Assembly: GCA_020205615.1 (NCBI GenBank)
Contig: CM035167.1
Coordinates: forward strand, 133,916,095-133,980,094
Length of the DNA stretch: 64,000 bases
DNA from: Panax quinquefolius
Lineage: Eukaryota > Streptophyta > Magnoliopsida > Apiales > Araliaceae
Direction: 5' to 3'
Within the stretch, counting starts at the first letter, position 1; each line of letters opens with the position of its first letter. Below the pieces are notes generated by a model. It had not been told where the DNA came from. It did no database searches and saw nothing but the letters and a program-made list of their open reading frames with translations. Shown here in pieces: positions 35,601-46,663 of the stretch. A program made the translations under genes and the position numbers.

Positions 35601-36157
35601 TAGTAGTATAATTCTGTGATATTAGCTACTGTTTGTAACTATTTACTTATCTTTTTTAGGAAGTTGAATTACCGTATATGTATATGAATCTTCATCGATT
35701 GATAATTAGTAAATTTTCTCAGATATTTGCAAATTATAAATGTGTGACATTCCTCCATATGTAGTACTTTAGCACCACACATCACTTACAATAATGTTTA
35801 GATGGTATAATATTTACATTCATCAAAATGCTATGTCAGAAATTATGAATTGTATTGTGTCACTGTAGTTTTTTTATATTCTTTGTTTTCTTTGGGGGGG
35901 GGGGGGGGAGGGAGTATTATCAACTTATCCTGAAGGAGATGATGATTATTACATATATAATGAGCTTGGAAAAGGTACTCTATGGAATATTTCAAGTTGA
36001 AAAGAAGGTAACAGAGTAAGACCCAATTCTTGCATTGTTGGAAGAGTACAATGTGTTAATTAATTCTTGGTTTAAGTGTTGGCTTTATTTTATATGGTTA
36101 AACTACCGAGTGGATGTTTGGATGAATTTTTTGGGCTTATGTTGAAGTTTTAAGGAA
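35601..36157. other. AT-rich intergenic stretch with a G15 run
   Basis: No gene or repeat end recognised. A run of 15 G's at 35894-35908 stands out in otherwise AT-rich DNA. Confidence 0.5.
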
Positions 36158-36420
36158 CACTACAAGAAAAGGGTTTATTTCCGACGGAAGTAACTCCGAC
36201 GGAATACATTTAGTCGAGATTAGTCTATTTCTAACTGATAATTCAGTCGAGAATAGTTCAGTCGTACATAAAGCATTTTCAACGGACTTCACATCCAAAA
36301 AAAATTGTCATGGCGCCTAAACTCTCCCGCCGTAACCAACACTACTACCGACGGAATATCCTCATATCTGAAGCGAATTGGATCGATTTTATCCTAAACC
36401 AACACTACGCTCATGCCTTG
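36158..36420 (+). mobile_element. CACTA transposon terminus 1
   Basis: CACTACAAGAAAAGGG is the typical En/Spm (CACTA) end. It is followed by repeated subterminal CCGACGGAA motifs (36181, 36197, 36349), likely transposase-binding sites. No matching inverted end or transposase is seen, so the right limit is uncertain. Confidence 0.65.
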
Positions 36421-36789
36421 CCTCTCCTGACAAGGGCTAAAGTGTAAAATGTCATGCAAGCACTTTTATAGATATTGATTGTACGCGACATCCTTTTGTA
36501 ATTATTTTCTTGGTAATGAAGCAATCATTAGGAAGTGAGAAAAATCAATGAAAAGATAGTTATACGGGCCATTAAATTTTGAAATGTTACTTTTACTCCA
36601 CATAATCTTCTACTTATCAGTTAAAGGGAGAAAAAAGAGAAATACAGAAACTAATGACAATTGACAATGAAAAGATACGTTGCATATTTTAAGTGGTACA
36701 TTCCATCTTTGCATGCTACTTAAGTCTGAAGATTGATTCCATTTTTTTCAACTCTTTCTACCTTTGATATATTTCTTGCTGTGGTTTAG

Positions 36790-37390
36790 CACTACAAAAA
36801 AATGGGCCTTTAACAACGATTTTTCGGGCAACGACTTTATAAGTCGTTGCTAAAAGTATATGTTTAGCAACGAAAGTTGTCATTCGTTGCAGATTGTGTC
36901 AGGCTTTTACTTTTTGCAACGAAATTCATAAGGCGTTGCAAAATTTCGTTGCTAATTCATTGGCGGGAAAAAAGTTCGTTAGAAATTGCTTGAAAAATTT
37001 TCTACCACTTGATTTCTCCATCGCCATAAGTAACGAATGTTTTTTGTTGCTAAAAATGGGGCTTTAGCGGCGATTTTCGAGTAACGACTTTATAAGTCAT
37101 TCTTAAAAGTGTATGTTTAGCAATGAAACTTGTCCTTCGTTGCATAGATTAGTGTCGAACTTTCACTTTTTGCAGCGAAATTCATAAGTCGTTGCAAAAT
37201 TTGAAAACCAAATTCGTTGCAAAATTTCTAACCACTTGATTTCTCCTCATCGTAGTAACGAAAAGTTTTTATTATTGCTATTTCGTTTTTTTAATATGGA
37301 CCACATTTATTGGCAACAATTTTTATTTTCGTTGCATATTTTATACTACTTTTTGCAACGACTATTAAAATGTTGCCAAAATTATGTCCA
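36790..37390 (+). mobile_element. CACTA transposon terminus 2 with tandem subterminal repeat
   Basis: CACTACAAAAAAATGGGCC starts a second CACTA-like end of a different subfamily. Subterminal motifs are GCAACGA / TCGTTGC. The block from 36802 repeats at about 37056 (period about 254 bp) with the same order of motifs. No opposite end is found. Confidence 0.6.
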
Positions 37391-37582
37391 AATGCAGAAC
37401 ATATTCGAACCTGTGACCTATCATTTGGAACTTTGGTCATTTGACCGCTGGAGCAACACAAGTTATCTGTTAATATTTTGCAAGGATTAATATTTACATC
37501 AAAACATGATATTTCCCCCATATATTCCTTTTTTCTCCTTCACTACATACCATTAATATAATCTCAGGAAGTTATATACTAC

Positions 37583-37620
<38 letters not shown>
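37583..37620 (+). repeat. AAT trinucleotide microsatellite
   Basis: About 12 perfect AAT units. Confidence 0.95.
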
Positions 37621-37624
<4 letters not shown>

Positions 37625-37986
37625 ATAATTTCTGCTTATATATGTCAAATACTTACAAAATTATGATATTTATCTTACATGTGCTTTAATTTATTTATTT
37701 TGCCTTTGAATATAGTATAAGTTATTCTTTTCAATTATCTTCTTCTTTTGCAGCAAATAATTAATGGGCGATCGAACACTTTTTTGATGGAAATTGGTAA
37801 TGAAATAATTAAATGACATATCGATGATCATACATGATCAATATATAGAAGATTATACCATAAATTAATAGCCAAGTTAATTAATTAGTTTTTTAATATT
37901 GGACATTTTAAAATAAGGAATAATTAATGCTATTGTTTCCCGAAAATCTACTGCTTTTTTATTTTGTAAAAAAAAGAATTGATATA

Positions 37987-38264
37987 CTACCTCCGTCCCA
38001 CAATAAGTGCTTTTTTAGGCTTAATATTTTTTTCCCAAAATAAGTGATGTGTTAGAACTCCAATACAATTTTTGTAATATTTTCTCATATATGCCCTTAT
38101 TCATTCAATGGTATTTATTGCATCTTACCATCACTACAATTAAATGACACTCATTAACTCTTCAACTTCAAAGAAAATATATTAAGGGTATTTTTATCAT
38201 TTTAGCTTGTGTATTGGTATGTGTGATTTAAGCTAAAAAAACACTTATTATGGGACGGATGTAG
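37987..38264. mobile_element. Stowaway MITE (278 bp)
   Basis: Tc1/mariner-type MITE. The inverted ends CTACCTCCGTCCCACAATAA and TTATTATGGGACGGATGTAG are flanked by TA at 37985-37986 and 38265-38266. The ends extend as CACAATAAGTG and CACTTATTATG. No coding capacity. Confidence 0.9.
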
Positions 38265-38537
38265 TAATAATTAGCGCTTGTGAAAAAAAGAGAAAAAAAA
38301 GAAGTCAAACAAGTCTTTCCATACTAACGATCTTATATATCACAGAATAAAATGACAAATTAGTGTGTTATTATTATAAGATAATTTATTTGTATTTCAT
38401 GCATAAATATTTATATGAATATTTAGAGATAAATTTATAAATATATATATATATATATAAAAAATATTCATAGTTAGGTTATATAAATATTCATAGTTAC
38501 TTTATATATATTTAGTTTAATGTGGAGATTTAAGATG

Positions 38538-38539
<2 letters not shown>

Positions 38540-38594
<55 letters not shown>
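38540..38594 (+). repeat. TA microsatellite
   Basis: 55 bp of uninterrupted AT dinucleotides; shorter TA tracts flank it at 38440-38458 and 38789-38809. Confidence 0.95.
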
Positions 38595-38596
<2 letters not shown>

Positions 38597-38644
38597 ATAG
38601 ATGGTAATAAATTTATCTAATACACAAAAAATATAACATAAGAA

Positions 38645-38757
38645 GCAAAAATATCACAACTAGGTTTTGAACCTAAGACCTATAGGTTATTGGGCCATTA
38701 TGCTACCATTGAGCCATTCTAATTTATTAGTTAACTAAACTAACGCCATAACTCAGA
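38645..38757 (-). repeat. tRNA-like dispersed repeat, copy 1
   Basis: The antisense strand reads AATGGCTCAATGGTA (A-box-like), then TAGGTTCAAAACCTAG (B-box-like). A second copy in the same orientation is at 40337-40456. It resembles a tRNA-derived SINE head, but no tail or target duplication is seen. Confidence 0.45.
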
Positions 38758-39064
38758 GCCTCCAATATTTTTAAATTTATTCTACCGATATATATATATA
38801 TATATATACATATTCTTTTTAAAATTTCGTGTCAAACTAAATAAAATACTAAACAAATCTCAACATTAAACTAAAAATATATAAAATAACTATGAATATT
38901 TTTATATATAAATATATATATAGACACAGCAAAAGAGAGGCTCAGTTCTCATGGCCAGGCAATCTTTACCAAAAAAGTGGGTTATGGGCTTTATTATTGC
39001 AGCCCACGTAAAGTTGGGCCATTTTAGTCTGGCCCGCCCGTGAATTATTGCTTTAATAAAATAA

Positions 39065-39150
39065 TGTTACTTGTGAGAGTTGAACACAAGACCTCCAAGT
39101 CATTAAATAAGAGTTCAATCCAACTAAATTACAACAGTTACTTGTTTTAA
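39065..39150 (-). repeat. tRNA-like repeat, inverted pair, left arm
   Basis: GAGAGTTGAACACAAGACCTC...AATCCAACTAAATTACAAC. The complement matches 40000-40075 over about 75 bp, with GTTCAGTTGGATTAG (A-box-like) and TGTGTTCAACCCTC (B-box-like). Together they form an inverted pair about 0.85 kb apart. Confidence 0.5.
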
Positions 39151-39999
39151 TATGCATGCATCTAAATAAAAGTATAAAAAATAAAAAGACAACCGTTTAA
39201 ACAAAATGTACAATCTCTAGTTTTAATTTGTTTGTCTTTTTAAATGAGTTAAATTTAAATCATAATTAAAAATATTCAATTTAAATTATTTAAAATTTAA
39301 TTCTATCCAATACATAAGTTTCTCAAACATTGGAAAATGTATTTATTTACCTCTAAATAATATAAAATTTTGAGATTAATAGAAATTTTAGATAGTTTAA
39401 CTATATTCACAATTACTCATATTAATTAATACTTATATAAGGTAAATTAATGTAGATTATTTGTTTAAATTTATTAAAACTATTGGTGAGTTTCACTAGT
39501 ATAATATAATGTTCGAATACCCTATAGGGTTTATATTTTAATCATTTAAATACATTTTATTAACTCTCATAATTTTAATAGAATTCAATAGTATAAAATA
39601 TATGTTTAACTTAATTACTTTTAAGGCCCAAATTTATCGACTCATTGTTATCCAATACCCATTATGATCCACACAAATTAAATATAAAAAAATCCAATTA
39701 AAATATATTTAAATAAATTTAATTAATATTTTATTTTGTCGGATATTACAATACTAGTGTGGAACTAAGAGAGTATGCTTTAAAGGTTTCAACGAATTGT
39801 TGTACGTATATACTCACTTATATAGTTATATATGACACGCTGCATAGAAACAAAAAATTAATGAATTAAAAAAAAATGGGGTTGGTGAAAGTGTGAAACA
39901 TTACAAAAAAATTTTGTTTACCAAAAAAAGAAAAAAGAAAAGAAGAAAAGAATAAAGAAACTTAGCCAACAATTCAATTACATATGTTAACAAGTAATT

Positions 40000-40075
40000 G
40001 TTGTAGTTCAGTTGGATTAGACTTTTATTTAATGACTTAGAGGTCTTGTGTTCAACCCTCATATGTATGCTATAT
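40000..40075 (+). repeat. tRNA-like repeat, inverted pair, right arm
   Basis: Sense partner of 39065-39150. The pair sits in a block (38915-40290) whose edges ACACAGCAAA and TTTGCTGTATTGTGT are also roughly inverted and flanked by TA tracts. Confidence 0.5.
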
Positions 40076-40266
40076 ATTCTTTATTTTTTTATAAAAAATA
40101 TTTTTTTATAAAAAAAAAAAAAGAAGCCTGCATGGGTTTGGCCTTGCTCGACTAAGACCACGGGCTCACAATTCCACCCACGAAAAAGTCAGGCCATTTA
40201 ACCCTCCAAATTTGAGTGCAGCGCTTCTAGCCCAAATTGTTTAGGTAGGCAACTGCTTTGCTGTAT

Positions 40267-40268
<2 letters not shown>

Positions 40269-40314
<46 letters not shown>
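40269..40314 (+). repeat. TA microsatellite
   Basis: About 46 bp of TA dinucleotides beside the right edge of the inverted tRNA-like block. Confidence 0.95.
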
Positions 40315-40318
<4 letters not shown>

Positions 40319-40336
40319 TATCTAAATTTTAGATGA

Positions 40337-40456
40337 AATATGCAAAAATATCACAGCTAGGTTTCAAACCTAAGACCTATTGGTTATTGGGCCATTAAAA
40401 TTACCATTGAGCCATTCTAATTTATTAGTTAACCAAACTACCGCCATAACTTGGCG
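40337..40456 (-). repeat. tRNA-like dispersed repeat, copy 2
   Basis: Close copy of 38645-38757 with the same neighbour order: TA tract, then ATATCACAACTAGGTTT-type text, then GGGCCATTA and CGCCATAACT. Confidence 0.5.
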
Positions 40457-40741
40457 GTAGAGATAGTAGTAGACATGAAAGCAAATGAGGGACAAATGAG
40501 TAATTTCACGTCGCCACAAACTGTAATTGTATGGGGAAATCTATTTCAATCAGGTCATCCAATGTTGCGATCAACGGTATAGATAATTGTTGTTGAAATA
40601 GTACCCGTGACAACCGATTGTCAAGCATATTAGTTCCGGGCCTCCGACCCAAATAAACCCAACTTCATCAAACCTGATTATTATATATATGCTTCCCAAT
40701 GTTTTCTATTTCTAGATAGAAGTATGATATACTTACAAGTA

Positions 40742-41020
40742 CTCATTCACTCCGAGAATGAAAGTGATGATTGATTTTATGCAATTTAAAAAAAAAATGT
40801 CAAATGATAAAATTATTCATATTTAAATTCTATCTAATTGCATATTTTTCTATACATGACTAGTGATATTATATAAAAATTTATAAATAATAAAAATATG
40901 ACATTTAATACTAAGGATATTACGCACAAATTATTATAAAAAATAGATTATTTAGTATAAGTAAATATTTAACTTGAGATTACATAAAATAATAAGAACT
41001 TTTATTCTTCGACGGAGGAG
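40742..41020. mobile_element. Degenerate Stowaway MITE (279 bp)
   Basis: CTCATTCACTCCGAGAATGA and ATTCTTCGACGGAGGAG are imperfect inverted ends flanked by TA (40740-40741, 41021-41022). Same length class as 37987-38264 but older. Confidence 0.7.
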
Positions 41021-41022
41021 TA

Positions 41023-41960
41023 ACTTAAATCATGAACATATTTTTAAGTCCAAAATAAAACATAAAAAGAAAAACAAAGAATGATATACCCCTAATTATT
41101 CCTAGTTCTCCTTTTTACCCTTTTTCCAAATATATTATAAAATTAAAGTATAATACTATCAGTTCTAAGAGAAAATATAAAAGATGAAGAAAAATCAATT
41201 ATGTTTTATGAACTAAAACAGAATAAAGTTATTTAAAAAGGACTTATAAGTCATTCCTGATAAGTTAGTTTGACCAATATTAATGTAATATCAATTTTAT
41301 CCCTATTTTATTTATTTTTTTTTAAATAAAACGAATTTGTAAAAAAGAAGAGTAAGATGCAACGTCACTTTAATTGGCGTTAGAATTTTTATTTTTATAT
41401 TTTTATAGCTGAAGTCTTATATACTCCTTCATTTCCAACGTTGATGACAGAGAATAAACGTAAAAAAATATTGATGTTCTTTAATTTATAATATACTACA
41501 ATTAAAATTGTAATGTAATTAATATTGTAATAGAAATTTTATTCTTAATAATAATTTTTAAGTAATTTAAAATATTAATTATATTTATTAAAATATTAAG
41601 TTACAATAATTTAAAATTTAAAATGTTATAAATTGATAGTAAACAAAATTATAATAATTATGACTCTTTTTATGGAACAAATTACAAACATTAAAATATA
41701 TTAATGAAGGAATTATTACTCACTATATATTATTGTTCGTAAGTTTTTGAGAGAGATAAAATTAATCGTTGTTTTGTTCTAAATAATTTTTAGAATTAAT
41801 TATGATGAATATAAATTTCAATATAAATATATTAAATTTTTTAGAGTAGTAAATTTATTTATAATAATTACACTTTTTAAGCGACTTATTATAATATTAC
41901 TTATAAAAGATTTATTTTTTTAAAAAAATGTTGTTAACTTTTTTTTTTTTTTTTTGGAAC
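41023..41960. other. AT-rich intergenic stretch
   Basis: No coding, RNA or transposon signature recognised. It ends in a long T run at about 41940-41956. Confidence 0.5.
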
Positions 41961-41976
41961 ATATCAGTATTCTTAC

Positions 41977-42373
41977 GTGCGTGTGGAACAGAGTCGGTCT
42001 TCAGTGTTTTTCGGTTGGTGGGTGCGTGCGTGCGTGGTTCGGCTGGAGAGGAAAGCAAGAGATCAATTAGGTCTCTTCCTTAGCCAAAATTGGATGTTTC
42101 AACCAGATCATAGATGGGCTAGCCTCAACCTGCCCTCAACTTGCTCCATCCAATATACCTCCTCCTCCGCCATGCTAATCTCCCTTTTCTCTAAGCCAAT
42201 CGAGCCTGCAGAACACCAAATCATGCGGCTATGTATCAATATCTCAATTGTGAATATCAAATTCAGAGCTCATCAAGCCCTTGGAATTATATCGCGTGTA
42301 ATGCGGTGAGTTGGAGTCGAGTACGGACGATTTAAAGGTTGAATCTTTAGAAAGCTCTAATCATGGCGAATCG
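41977..42373 (+). CDS. Possible host exon beside scaffold gap (unknown)
   Basis: A GC-richer, apparently single-copy stretch unlike the surrounding transposons. It has a 110-residue open frame (41977-42309) and then, in another frame, ESSTDDLKVESLESSNHGES running into the gap. No family recognised. A TGCG repeat (GCGTGCGTGCGTG) lies near 42024. It may be an exon or leader of a host gene whose remainder is lost in the gap, or chance. Confidence 0.25.
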
Positions 42374-42473
42374 NNNNNNNNNNNNNNNNNNNNNNNNNNN
42401 NNNNNNNNNNNNNNNNNNNNNNNNNNNNNNNNNNNNNNNNNNNNNNNNNNNNNNNNNNNNNNNNNNNNNNNNN
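42374..42473. other. Scaffold gap of 100 N
   Basis: Exactly 100 N, the usual placeholder for a gap of unknown size. The left side is low-copy sequence and the right side is an LTR missing its first roughly 45 bp. Confidence 0.99.
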
Positions 42474-45031
42474 GGTCGCCACTTACATGGTATGTAATTT
42501 AAATACAACTTATTAACATAACTCGTAGGTAATAATACTTGACATAAATCTGTGAGTTTAAATACAAATATCGCCTACTAGATATTATACAAACTCAAAA
42601 AAAAGTCCTCATTACAATTATTATCACACTATTTCGCGAGAATAAAGTGAGGACTACTAATGCTATCTTCGGGACCATCACTGTTTCCCGACTCGTCCCG
42701 CCTATATTCTCATTTCAAGAGAAGAACGGTGAAAGAAAGGGTGAGCTCAACTAGCCCAAGAAGAAATATTATGACTAAGATAATGCGAATAAATTATCAA
42801 TAGTCTTCAACAATGTTAAACCGATAAAATACAATAGACAAACAGGTTTAGCTGCAATGAATAAGCAATCCATTAAAAGAGTCAAGTAGAAAATAAAGTC
42901 TACTATCTTTTAGGTTTTAAAAGGTTTTTCATCTTTCGTTATAATTTGAGACTCACTTTTTAATAAATATTCCACATCATCGAATCACCCCTCACTACTA
43001 CGGCCAAGGATATTCTTTTAGTATCACGACCACAATTATTCATGCGCTACGGGCCAAGAATATTTGTGTATTCATTAATGGTCATGATCATGCCAACAAT
43101 CACACCACCAATGCACTACTACCATCGAGGATTTTTATCACATCATTTGTAACATTACGGTCATGATTACATCGAATAGTCTCTCGGTCATAATCATACC
43201 AAGTCCATCTATGCACTACAAAGCCACGAGATGACTTTCAACATAATATAAACATGAGGATTATGACAATGATATAAGAATTCAATAAAACAAGTTCAAG
43301 AATTATTTTATCCAGAATTATTAACGTCAAATTATCAACACGATCTTGTTTTGTAGAGTAAAATTCAAGAATGATCGGAAGAATATTTCCATGAAAGATC
43401 TTTGGATGAAACGTAAATATCAAGGATATTCCACTAATTTCATGGAGTATAAGTCAAAGTTTTAACCAACTAGGTATAATAAAGAATAGAATAACAAAAG
43501 AAATCACCATGCATGCGATAGATCAAGCACTTGCATGGCGAGTTATTCCAATGAGAATAATAAATAATGGAACCGGTCGTAAAACGCATGCAGGAGGATG
43601 TTCCAACAGAATAATAAAGAATGGAACCGTGTCCTGCGTAAAACACATGCATGAGGATGTTCCAATGAATAATAATAAAAAGCGGAACCAGTCCAAATTG
43701 TAAAACACATGCATGGGATGTTCCAAGTAATAATAATAAAGAGCGGAACCGAGTTAGGTGTAAAACACACGTTGAGGCAGGATGTTCCAATGAATAATAA
43801 TAAAAAGAGCGGAACCAGTCCTGTAAAACACATGCAGAGCAGGATGTTCCAGCCAGAATAATAATAAAGAGCGGAACCGGTCAGGTGTAAAACACATGAT
43901 GGGATGTTCCAAATGAATAATAGAAGAATGTCACCAAGTATAGGTAAACCGCGTATACTGAGTTATTCCAATGAGAATAATAAGCAATGGAATAACAAAT
44001 GTTCTCTTCATGAATAAGAAAGAATAACACCCCTTACATTTGGTAGGAGATTGAATATCGCAAATAAAGTAGTAAGAAAAAATACTCTTCTTCTTTCTCT
44101 TATTCTCTATACTTTCTCTCTATAGCTTGAATGAATTCGTGAAAAATAATGAAGCCTCTATTTATAGAAGATTTCTAGCTTTTTTCGCCGTGTGAAAAGG
44201 CAAGTGGCTTGACGACTAATGATGTGAAAAGAAAAGTGGTTTGGCGCCGTAATGTGAAACGACAAGTGGTTCGATGTCTGTAATGTGAAACGACAAGTGG
44301 TTCGGACGTCTGGTAAAGGTAATTACTATTAACGAAGGTAAATACTATCGACGAAGGTAAATACTATTCACAAGGGTAATTACTATTGACGAAGGTAAAT
44401 ACTATCGACGAAGAGACTCTTAGATGATGATTATATATGAGCCCCCATAAAAAATAATCAAACTTACCACAAATCATTTTTTTTCATCAACACATATTTA
44501 ATCTTTCAACAATTATTAATCATTTATAACTTGTCGTCTCAATTATTGATTTAATACTATAACATATTATACTGATGATAATCGTGACAATAATTGAATC
44601 AATAATATAAGAGATATGATGCAAAGAATTCTTCGTAGCAATAATTGAGCATAGTGAGTGACTTCTCACGAAGATCAATAATCAATACCGTGTGCTACTA
44701 TGCGAACCACTCAGACATCGTATTTTTACCACCGGGTAGTTCAACAGTTTTAACAGTAACACCTCCGCCGTTATTTTTATAAAATATTTTTGTCATTTTC
44801 TCAATCAAAACAATAATTACATTGTGGGGTCCACCAATGATTGAGTAGTTGTAACGAATATTCCTAAAAAAGAATATTCCCAACCAAACTAATATTTTAT
44901 AACAACTTGCATACTTTGCAAAATTTATAAATATTACCCACAACTATAACATTATATCAAATTTATTCCATAATATTCAAAAATAATATTTATAGAAAAT
45001 TCATCTTTATTTATAAAATTTGGGGTCTTAC
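42474..45031 (-). repeat. Antisense gypsy LTR cut by the gap
   Basis: Begins GGTCGCCACTTACATGG, just inside an LTR 3' end. It carries the antisense terminal hairpin (near 42605-42655), GGGTGAGCTCAACTAGCCC (near 42739), stem-loops 43000-43240 and the minisatellite 43535-44000. It ends GGGGTCTTAC at 45031, where a second antisense LTR piece is joined. Confidence 0.85.
43535..44000 (-). repeat. Best-preserved LTR minisatellite, eight units
   Basis: Eight units of about 60 bp. Most read GGATGTTCCAA, AATAATAAAGA, GGAACC, and AAAACACATGCAT. Outer units use TTATTCCA...TGGAATAA while inner units use TGTTCCA...TGGAACC, so the A-T pair at one stem position is replaced by G-C on both arms. Confidence 0.85.
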
Positions 45032-46663
45032 TGGGATGTTCCAACAGAATGATAAAGAATGGAACAATGTAAGAATTTCACCAAGTATAGAGTAGAAATT
45101 TCAGCTGTATAAAGGTTATTCCAACGTAATAATAAAGAATGGAATAATGTAAGTTTCTTCATGGATAAGAAAGAAATAATACTCCCTACCTTTAGAAAAA
45201 ACTGGATCATCGGAATAGTGAGGTAACAGACTTTCTTCTTCTTTCTATAATTTTCTCTATAATAATCGCTCTAAAGCTTACGTGAATTGGTGAGAAATGA
45301 AGGAAGAATGAGCTTTATTTATAGAAAAATATAGTTTCAATAATTGCGCGTTTGGGGCTCGAAAAATTTCAAAGACAATACCTCCAACTTTTCCTTTATT
45401 TTTAATTTAGTCATGGAAGTATTATCAAACTTGCACCACCTCCCATAATAGTAAATAATGTGATTCAATAGTAAATTATGTGAATCAATAGTTCTAGACA
45501 TGTGAAAATACTAATTACAAGATAAGACCTCCATCTATACCTCCATTTTTAACTTAGTCATGCAAGTATTATCAATCTTGCACCAACTCCCCTAATAGTA
45601 ATAAGAATGTGAAACAATAGTATACACATATGAACAAATAGTTATAATCATGTGAAATAATAGCAATCAATTTCTCATTTATCCGGTTAAATACCCGATT
45701 GGTCAATATAACCTCCAAACATTAATTATTATCGAAATAATTGTCAATTTTCACTAACACAAATAATTCCAACACAATGAAACCATTTTTATCAAAAATA
45801 TAAATTTTGAAATTTTGAAGTTTGACTTTTCCCGAAAAAGTCAACTATTGACTTTTTGACCAAATAGTGAATTCCGGAAAATTTTGTGTTTATAGACTAT
45901 TTTTACTAATTTAATCGTTCTGGACTCAAATATCACGTCTGCGTCTCCAAATTCAACTCAGAACACAACTTTAATTTTAATAACATTCATCATTAATATT
46001 ATAACTCACAATATTTATCAACCGTGTCGCTCCTGTGAAAGAAGGGGCTTTAATAAGGATTTCTCTCCTATGGTAAGCCGTTGATTAAGTGACCAAACCT
46101 CTCCTTGATGTAACTTCAGACATTGTAAATATTGCAATTTAATAATATGAATAACTTTGTCGTCTCAATTATTGATTTAATAAAATAACATATTATGCAG
46201 ATGATACTACGACAATAATCGAATCAATAATACGAGAGAGATATGATGCAAAGAATTCATCGTAGCAATAATTGAGTATAATCGAAAGTGACTTCTCACG
46301 TAAGCATCAATAATCAATACCGTAGTGTACTATGCAACCACGCCAGACATCGCACTTTCTTTTACTAGGGTAGTTCAACGATTACAGTAAAACTTCCATA
46401 GTTATTTTCATAAAGAATTTTTGTCGTTTTCTCAATCCGACAATAATTCCGTCATGGGGTCCACCAATGATTGTGTAGTTGTACGAATATTCCTCGTTAA
46501 AATGAATATTCCCCACCAATCGAATATTATATAACAACTTGCGTGCTTTTGAAAATTTGTAAATATTACCCACAACTATAACATTATATCAAATCCACAC
46601 CATAATATTCAAAAATATATTTCGAGAAAATTTAATCTTTATTCAAAAAGTTGGGGTCTTACA
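45032..46663 (-). repeat. Second antisense LTR piece, left-truncated
   Basis: Starts inside the minisatellite (TGGGATGTTCCAACAG) and runs through a TATA box (antisense near 45320) to GGGGTCTTACA at 46663. It is followed at once by the PPT and integrase of an antisense element, so it is that element's 3' LTR with its R/U5 part lost. Confidence 0.8.

Noticed and set aside
35894..35908. G15 run as a G-quadruplex or regulatory element
   Set aside because: A single homopolymer run is as easily an assembly or polymerase artefact; no partner G-tracts or gene lie nearby.
37236..37521. Open frames on both strands near 37236-37521
   Set aside because: They overlap the CACTA subterminal repeats and each other in antisense, and show no protein signature.
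38645..38757. Possible tRNA genes in the tRNA-like repeats
   Set aside because: A- and B-box-like motifs exist, but the acceptor and anticodon stems do not form a credible cloverleaf and the units are dispersed repeats.
43535..44000. CRISPR-like regular repeats of about 60 bp (also 52369-52740)
   Set aside because: The whole unit repeats with no unique spacers, the arrays recur at the same place in every LTR, and the genome is a plant's.
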